Counted from the stretch's first letter, positions 44,088 to 52,942 are shown. The stretch is 64,000 nt of DNA from Nocardioides sp. GY 10113 (GCF_004919105.1 NZ_STGK01000010.1:165200-229199), one strand, 5' to 3'. The notes: a model not told the origin generated them from the letters alone. A program made the numbers and translations.

Positions 44088-44932
44088 TGAGCGACCGACC
44101 GGCCATCGAGGCAGTCGACCCGGCAGCGGACCGGGCGGTCGACCTCGACCGCTACGGCCCCTGGGCCGTCATCGCCGGCGGCTCGGAGGGCGTCGGCGCC
44201 TCCTTCGCACGCCAGCTCGCCGAGTCCGGGTTCAACCTCGTCCTGGTGGCCCGCAAGCCGGGCCCGCTGGAGGAGACCGCGTCGTCGGTGCGCGCGCTCG
44301 GCGTCGAGGTGCGCACGCTGTCGCTGGACCTCACCGACGCCGCCTCGGTCGAGAAGCTCGCCGGCGCCACCGCCGACCTCGAGGTCGGGCTGCTGATCTA
44401 CAACGCGGGCGCCAACTCCTACGGTCGGCGCTTCCTCGACGGCGACCTCGACGGCTTCCGGGGCGTGATCGACCTCAACGTGACCACGCCGCTGGCGCTG
44501 GCCCACCACTACGGCCGGCTGATGCGCACCCGCGGGAAGGGCGGGATCGTGCTGGTCGGCTCGCTGGCCGGCTACCTCGGCACGCCCCGCGAGGCGGTCT
44601 ACGGCGGCGCGAAGGCGTTCGGCCGGATCTTCGCCGAGGGCTTCTGGCTGGAGGCGAAGGAGGCCGGCATCGACGTCCTCGAGCTGGTCCTCGGCCTCAC
44701 CCGTACGCCGGCCATGGAGCGTGCCGGGCTCAACTTCGACCTGCCCGGGATGGTCGTCGGCGAGCCCGACGCCATCGCCCGCGAGGGCCTGGCCGCGATC
44801 GGCGACGGCCCGGTGCACGTGATCTCCGGCAATGAGGGCGTGGTCGCGATGCGGGGCAGCGCGGACCGCGCGAAGCTCGTCGTCGGAACGCACCAGATGA
44901 TGCAGAAGCTGGTCCCCGAGACCGCTGGTTGA
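44087..44932 (+). CDS. SDR-family protein in the kshA operon
   Basis: Protein of 281 aa: cofactor region VIAGGSEGVGASFARQLAESG, YNAGANSYG, and catalytic Tyr-Lys in AVYGGAKAF. It is in the kshA operon, overlapping the small Cys protein. The last residues and the TGA (44930-44932) lie within the left arm of a large palindromic repeat, which may have replaced the native C-terminus. The substrate is probably a steroid or fatty intermediate, by context only. Confidence 0.87.
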   Translation: MSDRPAIEAVDPAADRAVDLDRYGPWAVIAGGSEGVGASFARQLAESGFNLVLVARKPGPLEETASSVRALGVEVRTLSLDLTDAASVEKLAGATADLEVGLLIYNAGANSYGRRFLDGDLDGFRGVIDLNVTTPLALAHHYGRLMRTRGKGGIVLVGSLAGYLGTPREAVYGGAKAFGRIFAEGFWLEAKEAGIDVLELVLGLTRTPAMERAGLNFDLPGMVVGEPDAIAREGLAAIGDGPVHVISGNEGVVAMRGSADRAKLVVGTHQMMQKLVPETAG

Positions 44933-45018
44933 GGTGCGAGCGAAGCGAGCCTCGACACCAAGGCGCCGGCTGCCTTGGTGTCGAGGCTCGGCCGCGGGCG
45001 GCCTCGCACCTCAACCAG
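44925..45018. repeat. 94-bp REP-like nested palindrome
   Basis: Outer arms CTGGTTGAGGTGCGAG (44925-44940) and its complement (45003-45018) enclose a second perfect 19-bp hairpin (44946-44964 with 44972-44990, starting CGAGCCTCGACACC). Related GGTCTCGAGGCTCGG...CCTCGCACCTCGACC sequences recur at 52021-52087, weakly at 24384-24475, and at the right edge. It lies between convergent genes and can also serve as terminator. Confidence 0.85.
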
Positions 45019-45027
45019 CGGCCAGGC

Positions 45028-47463
45028 TCAGTCGACGTCGACCACCGGGTCCGACGTCTGGCACCGCTCCGCGTGGGTGTTCCCCTCGCAGCCGTGCAGG
45101 ATCCGCAGGACCTGCGGGTCGTGGTCGCTGGCCTGGTCGCTGTACTCCGCGTTGATGTGCACCACGCCGTACTGGACGTAGCGGATCGCCGGGCTGACCA
45201 GGATGTGGTCGAGCACCTGGGAGTTGCCGTCGAAGACGTAGCTGTACCGCTCGTCCGCGGGCAGCGTGTCCCACAGGTTCCGCAGCAGCTGGCCGTCGTC
45301 GGTCACGGTCTGCAGCACCGGACTGAACTGGTAGTCGTTGAGGTCGCCCAGGACGACCACCTTCGCCGTACCGGCGCTCTCGTCGGCCAGCTCGGCGACG
45401 AAGTCGCGGACCAGCGTCGCCTGCTGCAACCGCTGGACCTCGCTGCCGCGCACCGGCGGCTGGACCGCCGCCGAGAGCGGGTAGTCCCCGCCCTTGGAGT
45501 TGAAGTGGTTCGCCACCACGAACAGGGTGTCGTTGCCGTAGGTGAACTCGCCGACCAGCGGCTTGCGGCTCTCCTCCCACGCGACGTCCGTCGGCTCGAT
45601 CCGACCCGGGGAGACCGACAACGAGACCGCGTCGCCCTGGCCGTCGACCACCTCCACGGCGGTGTCCGCGTCGCCGCCGGGCCGGTCCACGAAGCCGACG
45701 GTCGCCGGGTTGAAGAGGAAGACCTGGCGGATGTTGCCGCCCGGCTGTCCGCCGTCCTCGCCGTCGCTCGGGTCCACCCCGCGCCAGTCGTACCACGGCC
45801 CGCCGGCCGCGCTGACGGCGGCGATGAGCCGGGCCATCGTCTCGTCGGCGGCGACCACGCCGTCGTTGGTCGGGCCGGTGTTGTCCTGGACCTCCTCCAG
45901 CGCCAGGATGTCCGGCGAGCCGAGGCTGTCGACGATGCCGGCGGCGAGCTCGTCGAACTTCTCCTGCGGGTCGCCCGGGTCGAGGTTCTCGACGTTGTAG
46001 GTCGCGACCGCGACGTCCTTCTTCCGGGTCTTCGGCAGGACACGCTGGCGCGGCAGGTCGGCCGGGGTGATCGCGCCGACCTCGGTCGCGGCCAGCACGT
46101 AGCCGCCGAAGGACTGGTAGTCGATCGTGCCGGTGGTACCGGCGGCGAGGATCGAGCCGACGTCCGCGCCGTCGACGTCGTCGGGCGCGACGATCATCAG
46201 CCGCCCGCTGTTCGGGTCGTCGTAGGAGCCGTAGACCGTGCCGCCGCGCGGGGTCGGGTTCTGGTCGGGCCGGGTGGTCACCCAGATCTCGTCGTACTGG
46301 GTGTTGACCGGCGCGACCAGCCGCAGGTCGTCGGCGAGGGTGACCCGCATGCCCTCATGCACCTCGAGCCAGTCCAGCGCGTAGGCGGCGGGCTCGAGCG
46401 GCTCGGTCTCCAGGGCGCCGGACTTCGTGTAGTCCGCGGGCAGCACCACCGGGACCGCCGCGGGGAGGGCCTGGCCGGTGGCGATCGTGGTCACCGCCGG
46501 CGAGGTGATCTCGGTCAGGGTCTGCCCACCCGAGGTCGGCCGGTACTCCGAGACCCGGCCCGAGACCAGCACGGAGTCGCCGACGGAGACCGTCGGGGCG
46601 GCCGAGCCGGTGTAGACGAAGACACCCTCGCTGGTCAGCGGGTCGGCGTCGGCGTCGGGGTCCTGGATCCAGAACCCGCGGGAGCCCGAGGCGCGCACGG
46701 CGGTGACGACGCCGGGGACGTTGGTGACGGTGTCGCCGGCGACCGGGGAGAGCCGCCCGGCGCCCTGGAGGTCGTGGATCCGCAGCGGACCGGGGGTCGG
46801 GTCGCCGCCGCCGCCCGGGTCGCCGACGGTGACCGTGACGCCGGCGCTGTTGGTCGCGCTCGGCACCCCGGCGGTGAAGTCCGCGGAGTTGTCGTCGGTG
46901 TCCACGAGGGTGCCGGTGCGCGCGTCGGCGGTGGTGTTGCTCAGCTGGGGCGCCGCGGCCGTCTCGACGTTCTGGGTGTTGCCGTAGCCGACCAGGTCCT
47001 TGACGCCCGGCGCGGTCGCGCACGCGGGGGAGCAGGCGCCCAGCGCGGTCGGCGCGGTGACCAGCGCGACGACCCCCGAGGAGGCCGACATCGAGATCGA
47101 GCCGAGGACGTCGGGGGTCGGCAGGTCGAGCGTGCCGCCGGCGCCGGCGTTCTCCTGGATCAGGAACCGGCCGTGCGCCGGGATGGTGCCGCCGAGGAGC
47201 GTCACGTTGCTGAACGCTCCCGAGGCCGAGGCGTACTGCACGCTCCACCCGCTGACGCTGATCGGGGCGTCGCTGAGGTTGGCGAGCTCGATGAAGTCGT
47301 TCCTGAAGGTGGCACCGGAGTTGCCCCCGCCGCCGTACACGGCCGAGATCACCACGTCGGTGGAGAGCGCCGACGCCCGCTCCGGCACCGCCAGCACCGC
47401 TCCCGCCAGGGCGAGCAGCGCGGCCAGCGCCACCGATATCCGGACCCGAGACCTGTCGACCAC
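45028..47463 (-). CDS. secreted nuclease: lamin-tail, OB-fold and EEP domains
   Basis: Protein of 811 aa. The signal peptide ends near PERASALS. A lamin-tail domain follows (about 35-160: VVISAVYGGGGNSGATFRNDFIELANLSD, with an isolated CSPAC pair), then an OB-fold region (about 220-330) and a C-terminal endonuclease/exonuclease/phosphatase domain with ATYNVENL, LALEEVQDN, VLGDLNDY and SDHDPQVL catalytic motifs. It is expected to degrade extracellular DNA with divalent metal. GTG 47461-47463 is used, with AGAGGGAGT upstream. The family is usually 600-900 aa. Confidence 0.9.
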   Translation of the reverse strand: MVDRSRVRISVALAALLALAGAVLAVPERASALSTDVVISAVYGGGGNSGATFRNDFIELANLSDAPISVSGWSVQYASASGAFSNVTLLGGTIPAHGRFLIQENAGAGGTLDLPTPDVLGSISMSASSGVVALVTAPTALGACSPACATAPGVKDLVGYGNTQNVETAAAPQLSNTTADARTGTLVDTDDNSADFTAGVPSATNSAGVTVTVGDPGGGGDPTPGPLRIHDLQGAGRLSPVAGDTVTNVPGVVTAVRASGSRGFWIQDPDADADPLTSEGVFVYTGSAAPTVSVGDSVLVSGRVSEYRPTSGGQTLTEITSPAVTTIATGQALPAAVPVVLPADYTKSGALETEPLEPAAYALDWLEVHEGMRVTLADDLRLVAPVNTQYDEIWVTTRPDQNPTPRGGTVYGSYDDPNSGRLMIVAPDDVDGADVGSILAAGTTGTIDYQSFGGYVLAATEVGAITPADLPRQRVLPKTRKKDVAVATYNVENLDPGDPQEKFDELAAGIVDSLGSPDILALEEVQDNTGPTNDGVVAADETMARLIAAVSAAGGPWYDWRGVDPSDGEDGGQPGGNIRQVFLFNPATVGFVDRPGGDADTAVEVVDGQGDAVSLSVSPGRIEPTDVAWEESRKPLVGEFTYGNDTLFVVANHFNSKGGDYPLSAAVQPPVRGSEVQRLQQATLVRDFVAELADESAGTAKVVVLGDLNDYQFSPVLQTVTDDGQLLRNLWDTLPADERYSYVFDGNSQVLDHILVSPAIRYVQYGVVHINAEYSDQASDHDPQVLRILHGCEGNTHAERCQTSDPVVDVD

Positions 47464-47658
47464 GACACCACTCCCTCTGCCAGTCCCCGGCCGGTCCCCC
47501 GTTGGGACGCCGGGATCGCGCCCCCATGCTGTGCAGACGAGCCGGCGACACGCCAGGGTCAACGGCGGAACGACCGCGAAACTCGGTCGGAACGCGAGTC
47601 GTCAGGAGCTTTCCGCCGCCTCGCCGAACAGGCGGTCAGGTCGGTCGGGTACGACGAC

Positions 47659-47687
47659 GGGGCCCGTCCCGTGAGGGATCGGGCCCC
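47659..47687 (-). terminator. terminator of the IclR gene
   Basis: GGGGCCCG-TCCC, loop GTGA, GGGA-(T)-CGGGCCCC: a 12-bp stem with one bulge, 25 bases past the IclR stop on the minus strand. The rest of the 47464-47711 gap has no ORF. Confidence 0.7.
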
Positions 47688-47711
47688 GCGAAGGGTGGTG
47701 GTCGGCGGGAC

Positions 47712-48575
47712 TCAGGCCCCGGTGCCCCGGTTCGCCCGGGCGAGCCGCGGCCGGACGACGTCGAAGGTCGGGAAGAGCGCTCGGCTGACCTGGCGCGCGG
47801 CGTCCAGCACCAGCGGGGCGACCCGCTCCAGCGGGGTGTCGGTGTCGCCGACCAGCGAGATCGCGGCGACCGGTCCGTCGGGGCCGCGGACCGCGGCGGC
47901 GGCGCAGGCGATGTCGGCGAAGCACTCGCCGCGCTCGAAGGCCAGCCCGTGCCGGGAGCGGATCCGGGTCAGCTCCTGGTGCAGCGTGGCGATGTCGCAG
48001 ATCGTCCGGCTGGTCTTCGGGCCGAGCGCCGGCTGGATCTGCAGGTCCACGTCCTCCGCCGGCATCCAGGCGAGCATCGCCTTGCCGAGCGCGGTGGAGT
48101 GGGCGGGCGCCGTGCCACCGACCCGCGAGGGGATGCCGCCGGCGTACCGGCCGCCCATCTTGTCCAGGTACCGGATCTCGGCGCCGTCGAGCACGGCGAG
48201 GTGGACCACCAGACCGGTGCGGACGAGCAGCTCGTGCAGCGGACCGGCGGCCGCCTCGCGCAGCTCGAGGTGGTTGCCGCCGTTGCCGCCCAGGCCGAGC
48301 GAGCGGGCGCCGAGGCCGTAGCCGACCGCGGAGTGCGAGAGCCACTGGAGCCGGACCAGCTGGTCGAGGATCCGGTGGGCGGTGGAGCGCGGCAGGTGCG
48401 TGATGCGGGCGACCTGCTCGAGCGTGAGCCGGGTGCTCGGGGTGGCGAAGGCGTCGAGGATCAGGGTCATCCGCTCCACCATCGAGGGCGGCAGCGCCCG
48501 CTCGTCCCCGGCCCGCGCCGTACGCGACGAGCCGGCACCCGTCGTCTGCTTCTCCTCGATCGCGAGCACCGACAT
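47712..48575 (-). CDS. IclR-family regulator
   Basis: Protein of 287 aa. The winged helix-turn-helix (about 30-95: MTLILDAFATPSTRLTLEQVAR, LPRSTAHRILDQLVRLQWL) is followed by the IclR effector domain (YLDKMGG, STALGKAMLAW). ATG 48573-48575 has GGAGGGATC upstream. It diverges from the LLM flavin oxidoreductase gene and the palindrome between them is a likely operator, so that gene is the first candidate target. Confidence 0.9.
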   Translation of the reverse strand: MSVLAIEEKQTTGAGSSRTARAGDERALPPSMVERMTLILDAFATPSTRLTLEQVARITHLPRSTAHRILDQLVRLQWLSHSAVGYGLGARSLGLGGNGGNHLELREAAAGPLHELLVRTGLVVHLAVLDGAEIRYLDKMGGRYAGGIPSRVGGTAPAHSTALGKAMLAWMPAEDVDLQIQPALGPKTSRTICDIATLHQELTRIRSRHGLAFERGECFADIACAAAAVRGPDGPVAAISLVGDTDTPLERVAPLVLDAARQVSRALFPTFDVVRPRLARANRGTGA

Positions 48576-48594
48576 CGGTGATCCCTCCACTCCC

Positions 48595-48622
48595 TCAAAA
48601 CTGAAATCGTTTCTAGTTTTGA
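48595..48622. promoter_or_regulatory. IclR-type operator
   Basis: TCAAAACT-GAAA-TCG-TTTC-(T)-AGTTTTGA: a 28-base dyad, perfect except for one inserted base. It is the most AT-rich stretch of the 153-base divergent gap, 20 bases upstream of the IclR ATG. Confidence 0.75.
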
Positions 48623-48716
48623 AGTTACCACGGTCACACGTGGATCCGTCAACGATCGACACGGGATCGCCTCCCGACCACCGGGAGGGACCCACCTCTC
48701 CCGGCCGCCGAGGGGG

Positions 48717-48722
48717 TACGAA
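48717..48722 (+). promoter_or_regulatory. possible -10, leaderless LLM gene
   Basis: TACGAA, GGCGCC, then ATG at 48729. The last base deviates from TAnnnT, but the spacing and the GGCGCC spacer match the HAD and patatin genes. Confidence 0.35.
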
Positions 48723-48728
48723 GGCGCC

Positions 48729-49589
48729 ATGAGGATCGGGATCGTCAGCCCCGTCACGACCCGGCTCCCGGGCGTGGCCAACCCCTGGGAGGCCTCGGCC
48801 GGGATCGAGGACCTGGCCCGGATCGCCGCGCACGCGGACCGACTCGGCTTCGACCACCTCACCTGCAGCGAGCACGTCGCCGTGCCGACCGCGGTCGCCG
48901 AGACGCGTGGAGCGACCTACTGGGACCCGCTGGCCACCTTCGGTTACCTCGCCGCGCACACCCGCCGGATCCGGCTGGCCACCCAGGTCCTGGTGCTCGG
49001 CTACCACCACCCGCTGGCCATCGCCAAGCGCTACGGCACCCTGGACGCGATCAGCGGCGGCCGCCTGGTGCTCGGCGTCGGCGTCGGTTCGCTGCGCGAG
49101 GAGTTCGACCTGCTCGGCGCCGCCTGGGCCGGGCGCGGCGAGCGTGCCGACGACGCGATGCGCGCGCTCCGCGCCGCCCTCGGTCAGCGTGTCCCGGCGT
49201 ACGACGGCCCGCACTACGCCTTCGACGACCTCGTCGTCGAACCGCACGCCGTGCAGCCGAAGGTGCCGCTGTGGGTCGGCGGCCAGGGCGCCCGCTCGCT
49301 GCGCCGCGCGGTCGAGCTCGGTGACGGGTGGGTGCCGTTCGGCCGCCTCGACGACCTCGCCGCCCTCGTGGCCGACGCCGACCTTCCGGCCGGCTTCGAG
49401 GTGGTGCTCGGCGGTGGCCGGCCGCTCGACGCGCTCGGCGACCCGGGGCAGACCGGGGAGCGCCTGCAGCGGGTGACCGAGGCCGGCGCCACGATCGTCA
49501 GCGTGACGATCCGAGCCGACTCCGTCGAGGAGTACCTCGACCAGCTCACCGCCGTCGCCGAGGCCGGCGGCCTGAGCCCCGCCAGCTGA
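48729..49589 (+). CDS. LLM-class F420/flavin-dependent oxidoreductase
   Basis: Protein of 286 aa with a luciferase-like TIM barrel: MRIGIVSPV, LGFDHLTCSEHV, ATQVLVLGYHHPLAIAKRYGTLD, GRLVLGVGVGSLREEF and VPLWVGGQGARSLRRA, the pattern of F420-dependent reductases and monooxygenases (TIGR03619-like). Actinobacteria normally use F420 in this class. It is the probable target of the divergent IclR. The substrate is unknown. Confidence 0.88.
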   Translation: MRIGIVSPVTTRLPGVANPWEASAGIEDLARIAAHADRLGFDHLTCSEHVAVPTAVAETRGATYWDPLATFGYLAAHTRRIRLATQVLVLGYHHPLAIAKRYGTLDAISGGRLVLGVGVGSLREEFDLLGAAWAGRGERADDAMRALRAALGQRVPAYDGPHYAFDDLVVEPHAVQPKVPLWVGGQGARSLRRAVELGDGWVPFGRLDDLAALVADADLPAGFEVVLGGGRPLDALGDPGQTGERLQRVTEAGATIVSVTIRADSVEEYLDQLTAVAEAGGLSPAS

Positions 49590-49625
49590 CCGGAGCCGCC
49601 GGTGCTGGGGCGGGGAGACACGCCC

Positions 49626-49631
49626 TAGGGT
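49626..49631 (+). promoter_or_regulatory. -10 hexamer, leaderless second gamma-CA-like gene
   Basis: TAGGGT, CGGGCGC, then ATG at 49639 (seven-base gap). Confidence 0.5.
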
Positions 49632-49638
49632 CGGGCGC

Positions 49639-50154
49639 ATGAAGCTCGCACTCGGAGACCGCCGCCCCGCCATCGACCCGGCCGCCTGGGTCGCGCCGAA
49701 CGCCACGGTGGCCGGCGACGTCAGCGTGGCCGCCGAGGCCTCGCTCTGGTACGGCGTGGTGGCCCGCGCCGACATGGAGTCGATCGAGATCGGCGCCCGG
49801 AGCAACCTGCAGGACGGCTGCCTGCTGCACGCCGACCCGGGCTTCCCGCTGCGGATCGGCGCCGGCGTCTCGGTCGGCCACGGCGCGGTCCTGCACGGCG
49901 CCACCATCGAGGACGACGTGCTGGTCGGGATGGGCGCGATCGTGATGAACGGCGCGGTGATCGGCGCCGGCAGCGTGGTCGGCGCGGGCGCCTGCGTCGC
50001 CGAGGGCACGATCGTGCCGCCCCGGTCGCTGGTGGTCGGCGTACCGGCGAAGGTGGTCAAGGAGACGAGCGAGGAGCACGTCGCGGGGATCCGGCTCAAC
50101 GCGGACGCGTACGTCGACCTGGCGGCGCAGCACCGCGGCGCCACGCCGGCCTGA
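49639..50154 (+). CDS. gamma-carbonic-anhydrase-like hexapeptide protein (second copy)
   Basis: Protein of 171 aa with a left-handed beta-helix: PAAWVAPNATVAGDVSVAAEASLWYGVVARADM, NLQDGCLLHAD, VGHGAVLHG. The metal-ligand pattern (LLHAD, VGHGAVLHG) is as in gamma-carbonic anhydrases and PaaY thioesterases. It shares only the general fold and motif spacing with the copy at 25150-25698 and looks like an old paralogue, not a recent duplication. Leaderless. Confidence 0.87.
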   Translation: MKLALGDRRPAIDPAAWVAPNATVAGDVSVAAEASLWYGVVARADMESIEIGARSNLQDGCLLHADPGFPLRIGAGVSVGHGAVLHGATIEDDVLVGMGAIVMNGAVIGAGSVVGAGACVAEGTIVPPRSLVVGVPAKVVKETSEEHVAGIRLNADAYVDLAAQHRGATPA

Positions 50155-50220
50155 CCCCGAGGAGCCGCGCGACCGCGCGATGCGTTGGACGGCGGCCCGC
50201 GCCCGTGCTTGTCTGGCGGC

Positions 50221-51615
50221 GTGAACACGGCGGTCGATGCGGACTACCTGGTCGTCGGCGCCGGCGCCACCGGGATGGCGTTCGTCGACGCGCTGCTCGA
50301 CCACGCCGACCGCGACCTCCGGGTCGCCCTCGTCGACCGGCGGCACGGCGCGGGCGGCCACTGGCTGGCCGCGTACCCCTTCGTCCGCCTGCACCAGGCG
50401 TCCGCCTTCTACGGCGTCGGAGGGCGGCTGCTCGGCGGCGGTCGACTGCAGCGGCGCGGCCCCGAGAAGGGCCTCCAGGAGCGGGCGGACCAGCCGACGA
50501 TCTGCGCCTACTACGCCGAGCTGCTCGAGGAGCGCCGGGCCGCGGGCCAGGTCGAGTTCCACGGCGGCTGCGACTACCTCGGCGACGGCTCCTTCCGGTC
50601 GCACCTGACCGGCGAGACCTTCGAGGTCGGGCCCCGGTGCCGGATCGTCGACGCGCGCTACCTGGCCCCCGACATCCCCGCGGAGATGCCGCGCCGCTTC
50701 GCGGTCGAGCCCGGCGCCCGGGTGATCCCGGTCAACGACCTGGTCCGGGTCGAGGACGCACCGAGCCAGTACGTGGTCGTCGGCTCCGGCAAGACCGCCA
50801 CCGACGCCGTCGTCTGGCTGCTCGGCAACGGGGTGGACCCGGACGCCATCTGCTGGATCCGGCCGCGCGACCCGTGGATGCTCAACCGCGGCCTGATCCA
50901 GCCCGACCCCGCGATCTTCCTCGGGATGGCGGCGACGCTGTTCGAGGAGTCCGCGGCCGCGGAGTCGCTGACCGACCTCTTCCACCGACTGGAGGAGGCG
51001 GACATCATGCACCGCATCGACCGGTCCGTGGAGCCGACCATGGCCCGCGCACCGACGCTCGGCGCCTGGGAGCTGGACCTGCTCCGGATGGTCGAGAACG
51101 TCGTGCGCCTCGGCCACATCCGCAGCGCGGGCCGCGGTCGGATCGACCTGGTGGGCGGCACCATCCGGGTCGCCGACGACGCGCTGGTCGTCGACTGCGC
51201 GGCGGAGGGCCTCAAGATGCCGCCGCTGATCCCGGTCTGGCAGCCCGAGGTGATCACGCCGCAGCCGATCCGCGCGGGCTTCCCGTGCTTCGGTGCCGCG
51301 CTGACCGGGTACGTCGAGGCGACCCGCTTCGACGCCGCGGCCGACGACCGGGGCGACGCCGAGAAGAACCGCGTCTGCGCCCCCTCGCCGTACGCCAACA
51401 CCATGGCGGACTGGGCCCGGATGAACGTGGTCGGCACCCGCAACGCCCAGGCGTTCGGCGCCGAGCCCGACATCAAGTCCTGGGCCGACGGCGTCGCGCT
51501 CAACCCCGCGCGGATCGCCCCGGGCACGCCGTCCTCCCCCGCGCTGGACGACGCCCTGGAGCGACTGGCCCGCGCCACCGCGCCCGGCCTGGCGCGACTC
51601 GACGAGCTCGCCTGA
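50221..51615 (+). CDS. FAD/NAD(P)-binding oxidoreductase
   Basis: Protein of 464 aa. N-terminal FAD loop YLVVGAGATGMAFVDALL with RRHGAGGHWLAAYPFVRLHQ following, and a second nucleotide-binding loop YVVVGSGKTATDAVVWLLGNG (about 177-197), as in flavin monooxygenases and pyridine nucleotide-disulfide-like proteins. A full FMO fingerprint is not evident. GTG 50221 is used; TTGTCT six bases before it is a weak leaderless -10. The substrate is unknown. Confidence 0.82.
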   Translation: MNTAVDADYLVVGAGATGMAFVDALLDHADRDLRVALVDRRHGAGGHWLAAYPFVRLHQASAFYGVGGRLLGGGRLQRRGPEKGLQERADQPTICAYYAELLEERRAAGQVEFHGGCDYLGDGSFRSHLTGETFEVGPRCRIVDARYLAPDIPAEMPRRFAVEPGARVIPVNDLVRVEDAPSQYVVVGSGKTATDAVVWLLGNGVDPDAICWIRPRDPWMLNRGLIQPDPAIFLGMAATLFEESAAAESLTDLFHRLEEADIMHRIDRSVEPTMARAPTLGAWELDLLRMVENVVRLGHIRSAGRGRIDLVGGTIRVADDALVVDCAAEGLKMPPLIPVWQPEVITPQPIRAGFPCFGAALTGYVEATRFDAAADDRGDAEKNRVCAPSPYANTMADWARMNVVGTRNAQAFGAEPDIKSWADGVALNPARIAPGTPSSPALDDALERLARATAPGLARLDELA

Positions 51616-51670
51616 GCCCGCTGCTCGCCCCTGCCGCTCCCCCGCCCTCGCCCCGGGGCCGCCGTGCTGG

Positions 51671-51676
51671 CACAGT
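51671..51676 (+). promoter_or_regulatory. -10-like CACAGT before the ABM gene
   Basis: CACAGT, CGGAGCC, then ATG at 51684. The spacing fits a leaderless gene; the hexamer is a weak match. Confidence 0.35.
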
Positions 51677-51683
51677 CGGAGCC

Positions 51684-52004
51684 ATGATCCTGATCTGCGT
51701 GAAGTGGAAGGTGAAGCCGGAGCACGCCGAGGCCTGGCCCGAGATCACCCGCGAGTTCACCGAGGCCACCCGGGCCGAGCCGGGCAACAGGTTCTTCGAG
51801 TGGTCGCGCAGCCTCGACGACCCGAACGAGTACGTCCTGATCGAGGGGTTCGACGACGACGCCGCGGTGCCGCACGTGACCTCGGCGCACTTCAAGAAGG
51901 CGGTCGCCGAGCTGCCGCAGTACGTCGCCGAGACGCCACTGATCCGCAACCTCCAGGGGCAGCCGGAGGAGTGGGACGTGCTGGCGGAGTTCCAGGCACC
52001 CTGA
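51684..52004 (+). CDS. antibiotic-biosynthesis-monooxygenase (ABM) domain protein
   Basis: Protein of 106 aa with a dimeric alpha/beta-barrel: MILICVKWKVKPEHAEAWPEI, then TRAEPGNRFFEWSRS, EYVLIEGF, HVTSAHFKKAVAELP, as in YgiN/quinol monooxygenase-like proteins. It acts on a quinol or similar small molecule without cofactor, or is structural. It ends just before the REP-like element. Confidence 0.87.
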   Translation: MILICVKWKVKPEHAEAWPEITREFTEATRAEPGNRFFEWSRSLDDPNEYVLIEGFDDDAAVPHVTSAHFKKAVAELPQYVAETPLIRNLQGQPEEWDVLAEFQAP

Positions 52005-52020
52005 GCCGCCGCGGCCGGCA

Positions 52021-52087
52021 CCATGGTCTCGCGGCTCGGCTTGGTCTCGAGGCTCGGCGCCGGGGCGCCTCGCACCTCGACCGGCGG
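52021..52087. repeat. REP-like element, partial copy
   Basis: TTGGTCTCGAGGCTCGG, a GC-rich loop with GGCGCC, then CGCCTCGCACCTCGACCGG. It shares the GTCTCGAGGCTCG and CCTCGCACCTC blocks with the element at 44925-45018 but lacks the long inner hairpin. It lies between convergent genes. Confidence 0.7.
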
Positions 52088-52098
52088 CAGCTGCGCCG

Positions 52099-52881
52099 TC
52101 AGGCGTGGGTGCCGCCGTCGACCCGGACCTCGGTGCCGGTGACGAACGCGGCGTCCGCGCTGGCCAGCATCGCCACCACCGACGCGACCGCCGCGGGGCC
52201 GGCGAAGCCGTCGCCGATCGCCGGCAGCAGCTTGCCGAACAGCGCGTAGTCGGCGTCCTCGGGCAGCCCGGGGCCCACCGACTGGCGCGCCCTGCCGGTG
52301 CCGTCGGTCATGCCGGAGGAGATCGAACCCGGCTGGACGCTGTTGAAGCGCAGCCCGCGTCCGGCGTACTCGATGGCGAGGGCGTGCGTCATCGACTGGA
52401 TGCCGCCCTTGCTGGCCGCGTACGCGGCCATGTACGGGTGGCCGAACTCCGCCGAGGTGGAGCTGAAGTTGACCACCGCCGGCGCGTCCCCGGCGAGCAG
52501 CGCCGGGATCGCCTCGCGGGTCACCAGGAAGGTGCCCACCAGGTTGACCCGCAGCACCCGCTCGAAGTCGGCCAGGGACGTCTCGTGGGTGTGCGAGGAG
52601 CGCAGGATCCCGGCGGCGTTGACCAGCGCGTCGAGGCCGCCGAGCGTCGCCACCGCCGAGGCGACCCCGGCCACCACCGACGATTCGTCGGCCACGTCGA
52701 GCACCAGCGTCGTCAGCCGCCGGGTGTCGCCGGCCAGCTCCGTGGTGTGCCCGAGCCCGTCGTCGCTGACGTCGGCTGCCACCACCCGGCCGCCCTCGGC
52801 CAGGAGGCGGAGCACCGTCGCCTGCCCGATGCCCGACCCGGCTCCGGTGACCAGGACCCGCCGGCCGTCGTACCGCTGCAT
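52099..52881 (-). CDS. SDR-family oxidoreductase
   Basis: Protein of 260 aa: RVLVTGAGSGIGQATVLRLL, NAAGILRSS, catalytic YMAAYAASKGG, and C-terminal FVTGTEVRVDGGTHA, a classical SDR. ATG 52881 is chosen because GAGGGGGCAACC precedes it; ATG 52911 is the alternative. A CACAAT on the minus strand (complement of 52909-52914) could be its -10. The substrate is unknown. Confidence 0.87.
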   Translation of the reverse strand: MQRYDGRRVLVTGAGSGIGQATVLRLLAEGGRVVAADVSDDGLGHTTELAGDTRRLTTLVLDVADESSVVAGVASAVATLGGLDALVNAAGILRSSHTHETSLADFERVLRVNLVGTFLVTREAIPALLAGDAPAVVNFSSTSAEFGHPYMAAYAASKGGIQSMTHALAIEYAGRGLRFNSVQPGSISSGMTDGTGRARQSVGPGLPEDADYALFGKLLPAIGDGFAGPAAVASVVAMLASADAAFVTGTEVRVDGGTHA

Positions 52882-52942
52882 GGTTGCCCCCTCGCTCGTG
52901 ACCACCGCCATTGTGGCCGCGCGGACGGGCCGGCGCAGGCGG

